From: Clostridium saccharoperbutylacetonicum N1-4(HMT)
GTDB lineage: Bacteria > Bacillota > Clostridia > Clostridiales > Clostridiaceae
DNA length: 64,000 bases
Reading direction: 5' to 3'
NCBI RefSeq assembly: GCF_000340885.1
Contig: NC_020291.1
Span: 6,302,001-6,366,000 of the forward strand
Position numbers and translations under genes: made by a program. Of this stretch, positions 51,105 through 59,608 are shown one piece after another; the stretch's first letter is position 1, and every line of letters starts with the position of its first letter. The notes under the pieces were generated by a model that worked only from the letters and a program-made list of their open reading frames with translations, searched no databases and was not told the origin of the DNA.

Positions 51105-53006
51105 TTAATTTTTAATTTTTCTTCCTTCTTTTAACAATCGTTTTATTACCTTTTTAGATCCTCTATTAATATCATGTTCTAATTTCCTTTCTCTGTATTC
51201 AACAAACAATTGGTTTAAATCATAGCCTTCTGGATAAAGTTCTTCAGCTTTCATCTCAAGCTTTATCCTTTTATAGTTGACTTTGATAAATTCTTTATTT
51301 TTATCAATCATTACTATAAGATTATTGTCTTTATCCATTTCTTCATATACAATACCAATTAAATTTTTATCTAATAAACGTATCTTATCCCCACGTTCAT
51401 ATTGATAGAATGAGTCTGTATTTATTTCCTTCTTAGTTTTATTTACTTTACTCTCATTCAACGTATCATAGTTATAATTTTTATTTTCAATATATCCTTT
51501 AGTTTTTTCTATTATTTTTTCACTAATTCCCATTTTCCTTGCAATATATAAAGCATTACTATCTCCAGATTGACCTATGTGAAGCTTATATAAAGGTTCT
51601 AATGTGTCTAATTTAAATTCCATTGCAGCATTTTGGAAATGTGGATGCTTTTGCGAAAAGTTTTTTATCTCTCCATAATGTGTTGAAGCAATAGTTATAC
51701 ATCCCATCTGATAAAACTCCTCTAAAATTGCTATAGCAAGTGCTGCCCCCTCATTTGGCTCTGTTCCACTTCCTATCTCATCTAATAATAATAACGTACT
51801 CTTATTACTCTCCCTTAATATTTCACTTAAGTTTTTTACATGAGAGGAAAATGTACTTAAAGCATTCTCCAAGCTTTGTTCATCCCCTATATCTATTAAT
51901 ATTTTCTTAAAGATAGATATTTCACTTTCCACATTACACCTAATATGAAGCCCACTCTGTACAGCCAAAATCAAAAGACCAATTGTTTTTAAAACAACAG
52001 TTTTGCCACCTGCATTAGGACCTGTAATAATTAAACTCCTATATTCATCTCCAATTTTAAAATTAAGTGGTACTGGATTATTTATTAATGGATAAACGCC
52101 ATCTTTTATATTAATATACCCAATTTCATTTAACTTTGGTTTTATTCCACCTATTTCTCTACTATATTTTGCTTTTGCCATTATCATATCAAATTCTGAA
52201 ATCACCTCAATATTGATTTTTAATTCTCGAATATTTCCATAAATCATATCTGTTATTGTTGCTAATATTTTATATTCTTCAATACTTTCCTCTGCCTTTA
52301 AAATATTCAATTCTGAAGAATATTTCTCTATGGCATATGGTTCAACAAATACTGTATTTCCTTTAGCAGATGCTTCAACAATGGTCCCCTGTACAATATT
52401 TTTATATCCCGCTTTTATTGGTACTGTAAATCTACCATTTCTTTGACTTATAAAATACTCTTGAATAAACTCTTTGTTACTAGGATTTTTTATAAATTTA
52501 TTAAGTTTTTCTTTTATTTTCCCTTCACAAATATCAATGTGGTTTCTTATTTTCTTTAATTCCTTACTTGCTCCTGCATCAACTCTGCTTCCATTTATTG
52601 ATTTATTAATTTCCTCCTCTATAAATTCTAATTCAGTAATACTCTCTCCATAAGCTGCTAAGGTTTTAGCATATCCCTCTTTATTTTTTATAAATGATTT
52701 TATTTTTCGGCTTCCCCTTAAAAAATCTCCAATAACTAATAATTCTGTAGGCTCTAGCACTGCGCCTTTATCTATCTTATCTAATAATGGATTAATATTT
52801 GCTACACCTTCAAGTGGTATATGATAAGATGCATCTAAAAGCCTTCTTCCTTCTGAAGTCTCTTCAAGTCTTCTATTTACCTGCTTTAAATCCGTACTAG
52901 GTGTTAATTTATCTATAAGTTCTTTACCTAAACTGCTTATACAATAAGCTTTAACAATTTCTTTTAATTTATCAAAATGTAATTTTTCTAAAGTTTTATT
53001 ATTCAT
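51105..53006 (-). CDS. MutS2-like ATPase lacking the Smr domain
   Basis: The 633-aa protein follows MutS2 from its N-terminus (LEKLHFDKLKEIVKAYCISSLGKELIDKL) through the clamp/core region, and has Walker A GPNAGGKT, Walker B LLLLDEIGSGTEP and STHYGEIKNF. Full MutS2 is about 780-790 aa and ends in an Smr nuclease domain; here the chain ends LLKEGRKIKN after a KOW-like segment (YERGDKIRLLDKNLIGIVYEE), so the Smr domain is absent. MutS2 proteins act on recombination intermediates and collided ribosomes. This may be a paralogue with the full-length copy elsewhere. The ATG follows AGGAG. No frameshift is apparent. Confidence 0.88.
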   Translation of the reverse strand: MNNKTLEKLHFDKLKEIVKAYCISSLGKELIDKLTPSTDLKQVNRRLEETSEGRRLLDASYHIPLEGVANINPLLDKIDKGAVLEPTELLVIGDFLRGSRKIKSFIKNKEGYAKTLAAYGESITELEFIEEEINKSINGSRVDAGASKELKKIRNHIDICEGKIKEKLNKFIKNPSNKEFIQEYFISQRNGRFTVPIKAGYKNIVQGTIVEASAKGNTVFVEPYAIEKYSSELNILKAEESIEEYKILATITDMIYGNIRELKINIEVISEFDMIMAKAKYSREIGGIKPKLNEIGYINIKDGVYPLINNPVPLNFKIGDEYRSLIITGPNAGGKTVVLKTIGLLILAVQSGLHIRCNVESEISIFKKILIDIGDEQSLENALSTFSSHVKNLSEILRESNKSTLLLLDEIGSGTEPNEGAALAIAILEEFYQMGCITIASTHYGEIKNFSQKHPHFQNAAMEFKLDTLEPLYKLHIGQSGDSNALYIARKMGISEKIIEKTKGYIENKNYNYDTLNESKVNKTKKEINTDSFYQYERGDKIRLLDKNLIGIVYEEMDKDNNLIVMIDKNKEFIKVNYKRIKLEMKAEELYPEGYDLNQLFVEYRERKLEHDINRGSKKVIKRLLKEGRKIKN

Positions 53007-53472
53007 TTTTCTTCTCCTACAATCAATTTTATGAATGTTAAGAAGATAAGCTATACTTCATAGTACCTATATTAAATTTACACAAAAAAAGCCATAAGCA
53101 AACATAATTCACCTATAGCCATAAATTTCTTAATCTCTATATATGTTCTAAAAAATTTTCTTCATTAAGATTTAATTATTATATTAGAGTGGTTGGGTAA
53201 GGCAACCAACTAAATTATGAACTTTCTTAATTAGAACTTATATAATAAGAATTTTTGTGAATAGTGTTTATTAAGTATAAGCCTTAGTCAATAATTATTT
53301 GTACGACTAATAAACATTCAAAAAGCATATTTTTGAACATAAATATCTTCATAACATTTCTCATTATTTTTAAGACTCTTATTTAATTACTTAATTAAAA
53401 ACTACCTCACTCACAAAAATTTCTCCTTTCACTATTAAATTAATTACATATTAGCACTAAACGAATAATTCT
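53007..53472. other. Intergenic region between phzF-like and mutS2-like genes
   Basis: There is no supported gene. A small hairpin, GGTTG (53191-53195) with CAACC (53203-53207), and a direct repeat of GCCATAA (about 53090 and 53118) are the only visible structures; neither suggests a function. Confidence 0.4.
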
Positions 53473-54381
53473 TCAATCATTTAATACTAATTCTGATTTA
53501 AATATTATTACAGCCTCTCCTGAAATCTTAACCTCAGCAGGCTCATTATTTTCTATTTTCACCTCAACTTCAATAATTCCTTGTCTCTTAATAGCTTCAC
53601 CCTGCTTAGCCTTAAATTTTAATATAGAACCATCGTGTTCAACGAGATTATAATGAACAAGATATGCTCCCAAAGGTCCATTAGCGTTACCTGTAACAGG
53701 ATCTTCATTAATCCCTATTGCAGGCGCAAACATTCTACCATTTACTAAAATATCACTATCCTCTGTCACTGTAAAAACGTAATATCCATTACATTTAATA
53801 GTTTCACTAAGCTTAGAAAGTGCATCATAATTAGGCTGCAAAGCATTTAAAGTTTCAATGCTTTTTATTCCAACCATAACCTTAGAGTGACCTGTTGATA
53901 CAATTTGAATTTTATAATTTTCCAATAAATCACTAGGTTTAATATTCAGCGCTGCTAAAAGTTCTTCTTTATTCCTACCTTCAATTACATTACCAAACTC
54001 AATCTCCCCTTGTGTCATAACAATTTTATAATCTTCATTTTCTCTTATTATATCTACAGGCAAAATTCCTGCTCCTGTCTTATGATATATCCGTGAAGTA
54101 TCTAATCTTTTTTCAATTGCACGTGCATAATGAGCTGCAATAGTCGCATGTCCACATATAGGAACTTCCTTCATAGGCGTAAAATAACGTAAATGAACTT
54201 CATATTCATTACTATCTGAAGAAAATATAAAAGCTGTTTCAGAGTTATTAAGTTCTCTAGCAATTTTCTGCATTTCAAATTCACTTAAACCATCTGCATT
54301 TGTTATAACACCTGCTGGATTTCCAGTAAACTTTTCTTTTGTAAATGAATCAATTTGATATAAATTATATTTTCTTATCAT
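53473..54381 (-). CDS. PhzF-family isomerase/epimerase-like protein
   Basis: The 302-aa protein has the PhzF two-lobed fold with YQIDSFTKEKFTGNPAGVI at the start, the catalytic glutamate Glu48 (NNSETAF), and the signature PICGHATIAAHYA (about 75-87), repeated in part in the C-lobe (EDPVTGNANGPLGAYL). Relatives include trans-2,3-dihydro-3-hydroxyanthranilate isomerase and many enzymes of unknown substrate; no phenazine genes are near. The ATG follows TAGGAGGGAAATC. It is divergent from a HxlR regulator, with repeat element B in between. Confidence 0.9.
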   Translation of the reverse strand: MIRKYNLYQIDSFTKEKFTGNPAGVITNADGLSEFEMQKIARELNNSETAFIFSSDSNEYEVHLRYFTPMKEVPICGHATIAAHYARAIEKRLDTSRIYHKTGAGILPVDIIRENEDYKIVMTQGEIEFGNVIEGRNKEELLAALNIKPSDLLENYKIQIVSTGHSKVMVGIKSIETLNALQPNYDALSKLSETIKCNGYYVFTVTEDSDILVNGRMFAPAIGINEDPVTGNANGPLGAYLVHYNLVEHDGSILKFKAKQGEAIKRQGIIEVEVKIENNEPAEVKISGEAVIIFKSELVLND

Positions 54382-54441
54382 GATTTCCCTCCTATTTTAT
54401 AATGAAAGTCATTTTTTAATTCATAGAAATTAATATCCATA

Positions 54442-54758
54442 TATAGATATCCAAAGCAAGAATTATACATAGGCGGAACTTACCGAAATATGATCCATTT
54501 ATCTTCCGCAGGACTAGTGAAATTTTCGCTGGATGGGTTCTAAGTGGAAGGTTGCCCCCATTTCTGCATGTTCCTAAAGTAAATTTATGACAAGCAGAAA
54601 GTGGAACAACCTTCCACTAATAACCATCACAGCTCAATTTCACATGCCTGCTCCAGAAAAAAATGTATCATATTTCTAGTGTAGTTTAGTAATTTTAATT
54701 TCTCAAGAGTGTATACATATTCCATTTATAAGTTTGATTATTCATTTGTATATCTATA
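54442..54758 (-). mobile_element. Structured repeat element, copy B (MITE-like, about 317 bp)
   Basis: An inverted copy of the element at 32703-33017. Terminal repeats are TATAGATATCCAA (54442-54454) and, at the other end, the same with one mismatch (54746-54758). The 78-nt core (54557-54634) is identical to copy A. The central stem is longer here (AGTGGAAGGTTG with CAACCTTCCACT, 12 bp) than in A (9 bp), so the fold is kept although flanking bases differ. It fills most of the spacer between the phzF-like gene and its divergent regulator. Confidence 0.75.
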
Positions 54759-54846
54759 TAATTAATTATAATTTTACATCAACCTACAAACAAGTACGCA
54801 CTTTTTAATCATATACTTACCATTTAGAAAGAAGGATTAAAAATAT

Positions 54847-55191
54847 ATGAATAAAGAACTATTTCCAAATCAAGAAAAAAGACAGAAGGATTTTAATTGT
54901 TCAATAGGTTTTGCTATGACTGTGATTGGAAGTAAGTGGAGAGCCATAATCTTATGGCATATTCTAAAAACAAGTTGTGTAAGATATGGTCAATTAAAAA
55001 AATCTATCCCTAACATAAGCCATAAAATCCTCGCTCAAGAATTAAAAAATCTTGAAGCTGATGGTCTTATTAATAGGATTGCTTATGCCACAATACCACC
55101 CAAAGTAGAATATACCCCTTCAGATAGAGGAAAATCTTTAGAAAATATCTTAAATGAATTATGTATTTGGGGTAAAAAATATATGTATTAA
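54847..55191 (+). CDS. HxlR-family transcriptional regulator
   Basis: The 114-aa winged-helix protein has the HxlR signature: N-terminal Cys18 (FNCSIGFAMTVIGSKWRAIILWHIL), RYGQLKKSIPNISHKILAQELKNLEADGLI, and wing PPKVEYTPSDRGKSL. HxlR proteins often sense aldehydes or redox state and control an adjacent enzyme, here plausibly the divergent PhzF-family gene. The ATG follows GAAGGATTAAAAATAT. The spacer to phzF is enlarged by repeat element B, which may have separated the two genes from a shared operator. Confidence 0.9.
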   Translation: MNKELFPNQEKRQKDFNCSIGFAMTVIGSKWRAIILWHILKTSCVRYGQLKKSIPNISHKILAQELKNLEADGLINRIAYATIPPKVEYTPSDRGKSLENILNELCIWGKKYMY

Positions 55192-55293
55192 TTTTAATTT
55201 GTCATTAATTTGACACATTAGAGAATTATAATAAAAACATAGAATTGATAAAATCTTTTTTTCATAAATATTTACCCCATAAATATTTAAATA

Positions 55294-55337
55294 ATGAAGA
55301 GTAACATGCATATCCCCGTATGTATGTTACTCTTTAT
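55294..55337 (+). terminator. Terminator downstream of hxlR (convergent with GH43)
   Basis: AAGAGTAACAT (55297-55307) pairs perfectly with ATGTTACTCTT (55324-55334), followed by TATTTATC. The 11-bp stem suits the end of the plus-strand hxlR transcript; it may also act on the GH43 transcript. Confidence 0.7.
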
Positions 55338-55396
55338 TTATCAGTATTTTTAGTCCTACCTCAATACCTTAATTCAAACTGTGATTATTAAACATC

Positions 55397-58000
55397 CTAT
55401 TTTCCTACAGTTTCTGAAGCTTCTTGATTATATAGTGCTTCTACTTCTTCATCTGTTAATGAAGTATTATAAATAGCTATATTATCAAACTTTGCAGCTG
55501 CTATATCTGTATCTGACCAAATATCTCCACTTCCAACTCTAACGTCCTTCATATTTGAAAGGAAATCATCTTTAAAACATGCAGCTAAATCTTTTTGGGC
55601 ACTTCCAACTTCATTTCCATTTACATACACATGAATTCCTTTAGAATTTACTGTATAAGTTACATATTCCCAAGTATTGACCTTTAATCCTTCTGAAATT
55701 TCTGTTGCATCTGTATAGGATCCATTAGCATTAATCCTTCCATAAAGATTTGCACTTATTCTTGTAACAGGATATTTGCCTTGTCCACCTCCGTTTGCTT
55801 CAAACAATGCGCTATGCTCCCAATAATTGCTATCACTAGTATTAACATTTACCCACATACCTACTGTATAACCTCTATCTGTAATTTTGCTGAAGGTATC
55901 AGTTGGTAAAGCTAAATAATTAGCTTTAATGGCACCTTTATTATTTGTAATGTTAAGAACTTTCCCTCTATTTTGATCTTTAACAATAGAGGCTGAACCT
56001 TTTAATATTGCATTTCCATTCTTACTTCCACTATTCGAAACCTCACTTAAACTATTTAATTTTTCAAAATCAAATTTATAAATTGGTGTTTCACTTATAT
56101 TAGCTAATTTACCTTTAACAGTAACAGAAAATGTTTTAGTATAAACCGCTTGTCCTTTAGTTATTTTTGCTGTTAATATTGTACTTTCATCATTACCTGT
56201 ACGCTTAATTTTTCCATCAACATCTATGGAATTTTTATTACTTGAAGACCAAGAAATTGTTGTATCAAGTGCTCCTGTTTTTGGTAATGTTATATTTGTT
56301 TTTGTAGTATTAGGAATTGAACTTTCTAAAGCTTTTGCTGCAAATTCTACTGCTTGCTTATCATTTAATTTAATCTTGCTGCCCCAAATACATTGATTAT
56401 TGCTGCCAACAGCAGTAAAAGTCATTACTTTATTTTCATATTTAGATTCATCTTGTTGTTTAAAGAACACCCCCTTATAAGTCACTCCAGCTATTGTTGC
56501 ATCCATATAATATGAACCATTTTTCACACTCCAAGTACCCGTTATATCACCAGTTATTGTGTTATCAGAATTCAATTTTGCAGTTACTGTATTCAACATT
56601 TTCGAACTATTCTCACTGCCATGATTGATAAATTGATAATAACCAACTATATCATCTTTTGAATAACCACTTGTATATATCTTGTCTCCATTATATTCAT
56701 AAGGTGCAACTACAGGCCATCCTTCTTCATTAATAAACATTTGATGAACTCTTACTTGATGTTCTTCTGTTCCATTATTAAATCTTGTGTGATAAATTAG
56801 GTACATTTGACCATCTGAATCTATAAAGGATGAATTATGACCTGCTGACTTATATCCTACATCTAAACAATCAAATTTGTAGTTACCAATAAGCTTAATT
56901 CCACAATAGGTATTATCAACATTTCCTAATAGAGCTGCATTATTCCCTGCTTCATCTAAATATGGTCCATTTGAATTTTTAGCTCTGAACAATCTAATAT
57001 TATATCCACCATTTGCAGCTAAACCACCATAAGACATGTAAAGATAATAATAACCATTTTCTTTATCATAAACAATTTCTGAACCTTCACCAGACTTAGT
57101 ATATCCTCCAGCTATTCTAGTTCCAAAATATCTATCAGTAGGATTAACAGAATCTGCATTCTTATCTTGACCTGGATATATTGCTTTACCTGTTTCTTTA
57201 TTTATTTGTAACATATATATACCGCCGGACCATGAACCATAATTCATCCATAGTGTTCCATCCTTATCATAAAACAATTCTGGATCAATAGCATTTGGAG
57301 CATAACTTGTATTATAAGCACCATCATTTGCAAACCAATTTGAATTTACTCCTGATAATGTACCATTATCAATAAGTTTTTTAATATTTGTATTTATATA
57401 ATTTGTATTTTTAGTACTTTTACTATCATAGGCATCGCCCTTAGTAAACCCTGAATATATAATAGTATCTATATAAGTATATGGTCCCTCAATATTTTTA
57501 GCTACAGCATACCCTATATCAGAACGTTTATAGGTTGAAGATGTACAATAATACATCATATATGCTCCTTTTGTTCCATCTGCATTTATATAATCATTAT
57601 TCCAAAAAACACAAGGTGCCCATACAGAATATCCACCATAACTATCAGAATCGTTTTCACCTGCCCATGCAAAAGACCCTGCTAGGTTTTTAGACAAATC
57701 TCCAAAAAGAGTATTATTAGGAGTAGTATAACTATTGGTAAACTTAGTCCAATTCTGCAGATCTTTAGATTTTGCAGCTTCTATATGAGATCCAAATACA
57801 TAATATTCATTCCCATCCTTCACTATAGATGGATCATGGACAGATACTCTTTCCTTTGCTGCTATTGTTACTTTATTTTCAATATTGGCAGATGCTTGTA
57901 CATTTTGAGTTGTCTCTTCTGCAAATGCCATTTTAGGACTAATTATTGTTGTAGCTATCATTCCTGCTAATAAATACGATGTTAATTTTCTTATTTTCAT
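55397..58000 (-). CDS. Secreted GH43 arabinanase with C-terminal LamG-like domain
   Basis: The 867-aa protein has a signal peptide (about 1-27, KMAFAEE), then a GH43 five-blade propeller (about 45-470) with VSVHDPSIVKDGNEYYVFGSH (general base Asp), NAIDPELFYDKDG and GEGSEIVYD. A beta domain typical of endo-arabinanases (about 470-570) and an Ig-like segment (about 575-650) follow, then a LamG/concanavalin-like domain (about 665-855). It is secreted; no wall anchor is seen. It likely attacks pectin side-chain arabinan; other GH43 activities cannot be excluded. The ATG follows GGAAGTGAAG. No arabinose genes adjoin it. Confidence 0.88.
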   Translation of the reverse strand: MKIRKLTSYLLAGMIATTIISPKMAFAEETTQNVQASANIENKVTIAAKERVSVHDPSIVKDGNEYYVFGSHIEAAKSKDLQNWTKFTNSYTTPNNTLFGDLSKNLAGSFAWAGENDSDSYGGYSVWAPCVFWNNDYINADGTKGAYMMYYCTSSTYKRSDIGYAVAKNIEGPYTYIDTIIYSGFTKGDAYDSKSTKNTNYINTNIKKLIDNGTLSGVNSNWFANDGAYNTSYAPNAIDPELFYDKDGTLWMNYGSWSGGIYMLQINKETGKAIYPGQDKNADSVNPTDRYFGTRIAGGYTKSGEGSEIVYDKENGYYYLYMSYGGLAANGGYNIRLFRAKNSNGPYLDEAGNNAALLGNVDNTYCGIKLIGNYKFDCLDVGYKSAGHNSSFIDSDGQMYLIYHTRFNNGTEEHQVRVHQMFINEEGWPVVAPYEYNGDKIYTSGYSKDDIVGYYQFINHGSENSSKMLNTVTAKLNSDNTITGDITGTWSVKNGSYYMDATIAGVTYKGVFFKQQDESKYENKVMTFTAVGSNNQCIWGSKIKLNDKQAVEFAAKALESSIPNTTKTNITLPKTGALDTTISWSSSNKNSIDVDGKIKRTGNDESTILTAKITKGQAVYTKTFSVTVKGKLANISETPIYKFDFEKLNSLSEVSNSGSKNGNAILKGSASIVKDQNRGKVLNITNNKGAIKANYLALPTDTFSKITDRGYTVGMWVNVNTSDSNYWEHSALFEANGGGQGKYPVTRISANLYGRINANGSYTDATEISEGLKVNTWEYVTYTVNSKGIHVYVNGNEVGSAQKDLAACFKDDFLSNMKDVRVGSGDIWSDTDIAAAKFDNIAIYNTSLTDEEVEALYNQEASETVGK

Positions 58001-58230
58001 AATGATATCTTCACTTCCATTTCTTATTGTTAATCTTTTAGTCCAGTAAACCTTTTCTTTTATTGCGTTCCCTCCTTTATTTTATATTTACTTAAATCAA
58101 CTTTGTTTTAATGGGATTTATAGTGTTTTATTTTAATAAACTTTATAATAATATTCTATATCTCAATTATATAAAAGTAAACATATTTTTCCAAAGTATG
58201 AAATATTTATTTATTCATATTTTTATGCAC

Positions 58231-58260
58231 AAAAAAGGCTTAACTATTAAAGTTAAACCT
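58231..58260 (-). terminator. Terminator of the LytTR-LiaF-like operon
   Basis: AGG-TTAACT (58236-58245) pairs with AGTTAA-CCT (58251-58260) with one mismatch; on the minus strand a run of six T follows. It lies 15 bp after the stop. Confidence 0.75.
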
Positions 58261-58275
58261 ATATCTCATTAAAAA

Positions 58276-58974
58276 CTATATATAAATTATTTCTACTCCT
58301 GCAAAGCTAATATCACCGACTAATATTAAAGTATTTGTTTTTATTTGATCACTTTTATTCTTTTCACTGATTCCACCTAAAAATACGTGAGTTCTATCCT
58401 CAATCTTCCACGTTCTTGGTACAAATAATTCTATTCCCGAAAAAGAAGCATCAATTCTTACTACCGCAGTTTCATTGCTCATAACAGCATTATCGAAATA
58501 AACCTTCATACCTCCAAAAGAACAATTTAAATCTGCTTGTTCAAACTTATCTGTATTTATATATTTTATGCTTTCTCCAAAAGAATTTCTAAAACTAACA
58601 TGACTTTCATCTTCAACATCAATTTTCTCAAACTTGTAATCTTCACAAAAATGCTTGTGCTTAAGGAAAGTAACGTGTTTATTAAAAATCATTGAAAGAC
58701 CAATGCTACCAAATAATGCTGCAAGTAATATAGTCCAAGGTGTAATAGCTGTAATTCCTAATTGTTTATCATATATTATCCCAATAAATGCAATTGGAAA
58801 TAGGATACCTGAAAAATTAAGACGTGGTACACTTTTTACAATAATTGAAACTAAAAAAACTGTTAATATTAAACTAATTGCATTCACACCTTCAAAATAT
58901 CCAAGTTTGCTAATAACTAAGAAAATGCCAGCTACTATAAATAAAACTCCCCAAAAAACTCTTTCTTTTTTCAT
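58276..58974 (-). CDS. LiaF-like membrane protein
   Basis: The 232-aa protein has four hydrophobic helices in the N-terminal half (about 7-25, 32-48, 55-67, 80-98) and a C-terminal beta-repeat domain (about 125-232: FGGMKVYFDNAVMSNETAVV, ASFSGIELFVPRTWKIEDRT). This matches LiaF-type proteins, cell-envelope stress modulators. It starts 1 bp after the LytTR regulator stop, as in many LytTR-DUF pairs of Firmicutes in which the membrane protein inhibits the regulator; that inhibitory role is inference. Its ATG follows AGAGGAAGTAAG. Confidence 0.85.
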   Translation of the reverse strand: MKKERVFWGVLFIVAGIFLVISKLGYFEGVNAISLILTVFLVSIIVKSVPRLNFSGILFPIAFIGIIYDKQLGITAITPWTILLAALFGSIGLSMIFNKHVTFLKHKHFCEDYKFEKIDVEDESHVSFRNSFGESIKYINTDKFEQADLNCSFGGMKVYFDNAVMSNETAVVRIDASFSGIELFVPRTWKIEDRTHVFLGGISEKNKSDQIKTNTLILVGDISFAGVEIIYI

Positions 58975-58975
58975 C

Positions 58976-59431
58976 TTACTTCCTCTTTTCTAATAATTTA
59001 ATTTTTAATGGCTTATAATAATATCTTGAAACATATACCTGTTTGTGAGTATTCTGAAATTCAACTTTACTTGCTGATGATAAACTGCGGGTTATGGAGT
59101 AAATATGATTCGTATTTAAAATTGTCGATTTTGAAACTCTCATAAAATATCCTGGTAATAATTCCTCAAGTTCATAAAGCTTATATTTTACGTTATAAAT
59201 ATTGTCTGTGGTATGTGCACAAATACCACTTTCTTCAGTTTCAAAAAATAAAACTTCTTCTAATGATAAATAATACTCAGTTTCACCTTTGTAAAAAGTT
59301 AAGCTCTTGTTACTTGATAACATGTCACCCAGAACGACTTGAATGTTTTTAACTTCTTCATTTAGTTCATTACATTTAATAATTACTTCATTTTCCTCAA
59401 TTTTATTATCCACTTCTATTCGTATTTTCAT
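58976..59431 (-). CDS. Stand-alone LytTR-family DNA-binding regulator
   Basis: The 151-aa protein has a short N-terminal region (about 1-45) and a LytTR DNA-binding domain (about 50-145) with YYLSLEEVLFFETEES, YELEELLPGYFMRVSKSTILNTNHI and the final VSRYYYKPLKIKL. There is no receiver domain. The start is the ATG (59429-59431) after GGGGAGTG; a GTG five codons upstream is within the Shine-Dalgarno. It is cotranscribed with the LiaF-like gene. Two GTAAGTGGT repeats 21 bp apart lie just upstream of its promoter, probably its own binding site. Confidence 0.9.
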   Translation of the reverse strand: MKIRIEVDNKIEENEVIIKCNELNEEVKNIQVVLGDMLSSNKSLTFYKGETEYYLSLEEVLFFETEESGICAHTTDNIYNVKYKLYELEELLPGYFMRVSKSTILNTNHIYSITRSLSSASKVEFQNTHKQVYVSRYYYKPLKIKLLEKRK

Positions 59432-59452
59432 ATTTTCACTCCCCACAATCTC

Positions 59453-59480
59453 ATTATATTCAATGAATTTTCCCTTGTAA
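59453..59480 (-). promoter_or_regulatory. Promoter of the LytTR-LiaF-like operon
   Basis: TTACAA (59475-59480) and TATAAT (59453-59458) are spaced by 16 bp on the minus strand, just upstream of the ribosome binding site. Confidence 0.65.
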
Positions 59481-59491
59481 ATGCAATAACA

Positions 59492-59521
59492 GTAAGTGGT
59501 TAGTTATCGCTGGTAAGTGGT
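59492..59521. promoter_or_regulatory. Tandem LytTR-type operator
   Basis: GTAAGTGGT occurs at 59492-59500 and 59513-59521, 21 bp apart (two helical turns), beginning 11 bp upstream of the -35. LytTR regulators typically bind two direct 9-bp repeats at this spacing. Confidence 0.7.
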
Positions 59522-59568
59522 ATATTTTTTATGGTGATATGACAATTTACTATATTGTGACAAATTTA

Positions 59569-59595
59569 AAGAGAAGTCACTTATGGACTTCTCTT
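59569..59595 (-). terminator. Terminator of the 4HB chemoreceptor gene
   Basis: AAGAGAAGTC (59569-59578) pairs perfectly with GACTTCTCTT (59586-59595). A near-copy of this hairpin and adjacent bases occurs at 61617-61640. Confidence 0.75.
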
Positions 59596-59608
59596 AATTC
59601 ACATTTTA

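Noticed and set aside
53090..53125. GCCATAA direct repeat followed by a T-run on the minus strand after the phzF-like gene
   Set aside because: The repeat is direct, not inverted, so it cannot form a terminator stem; kept only as a note in the intergenic entry.
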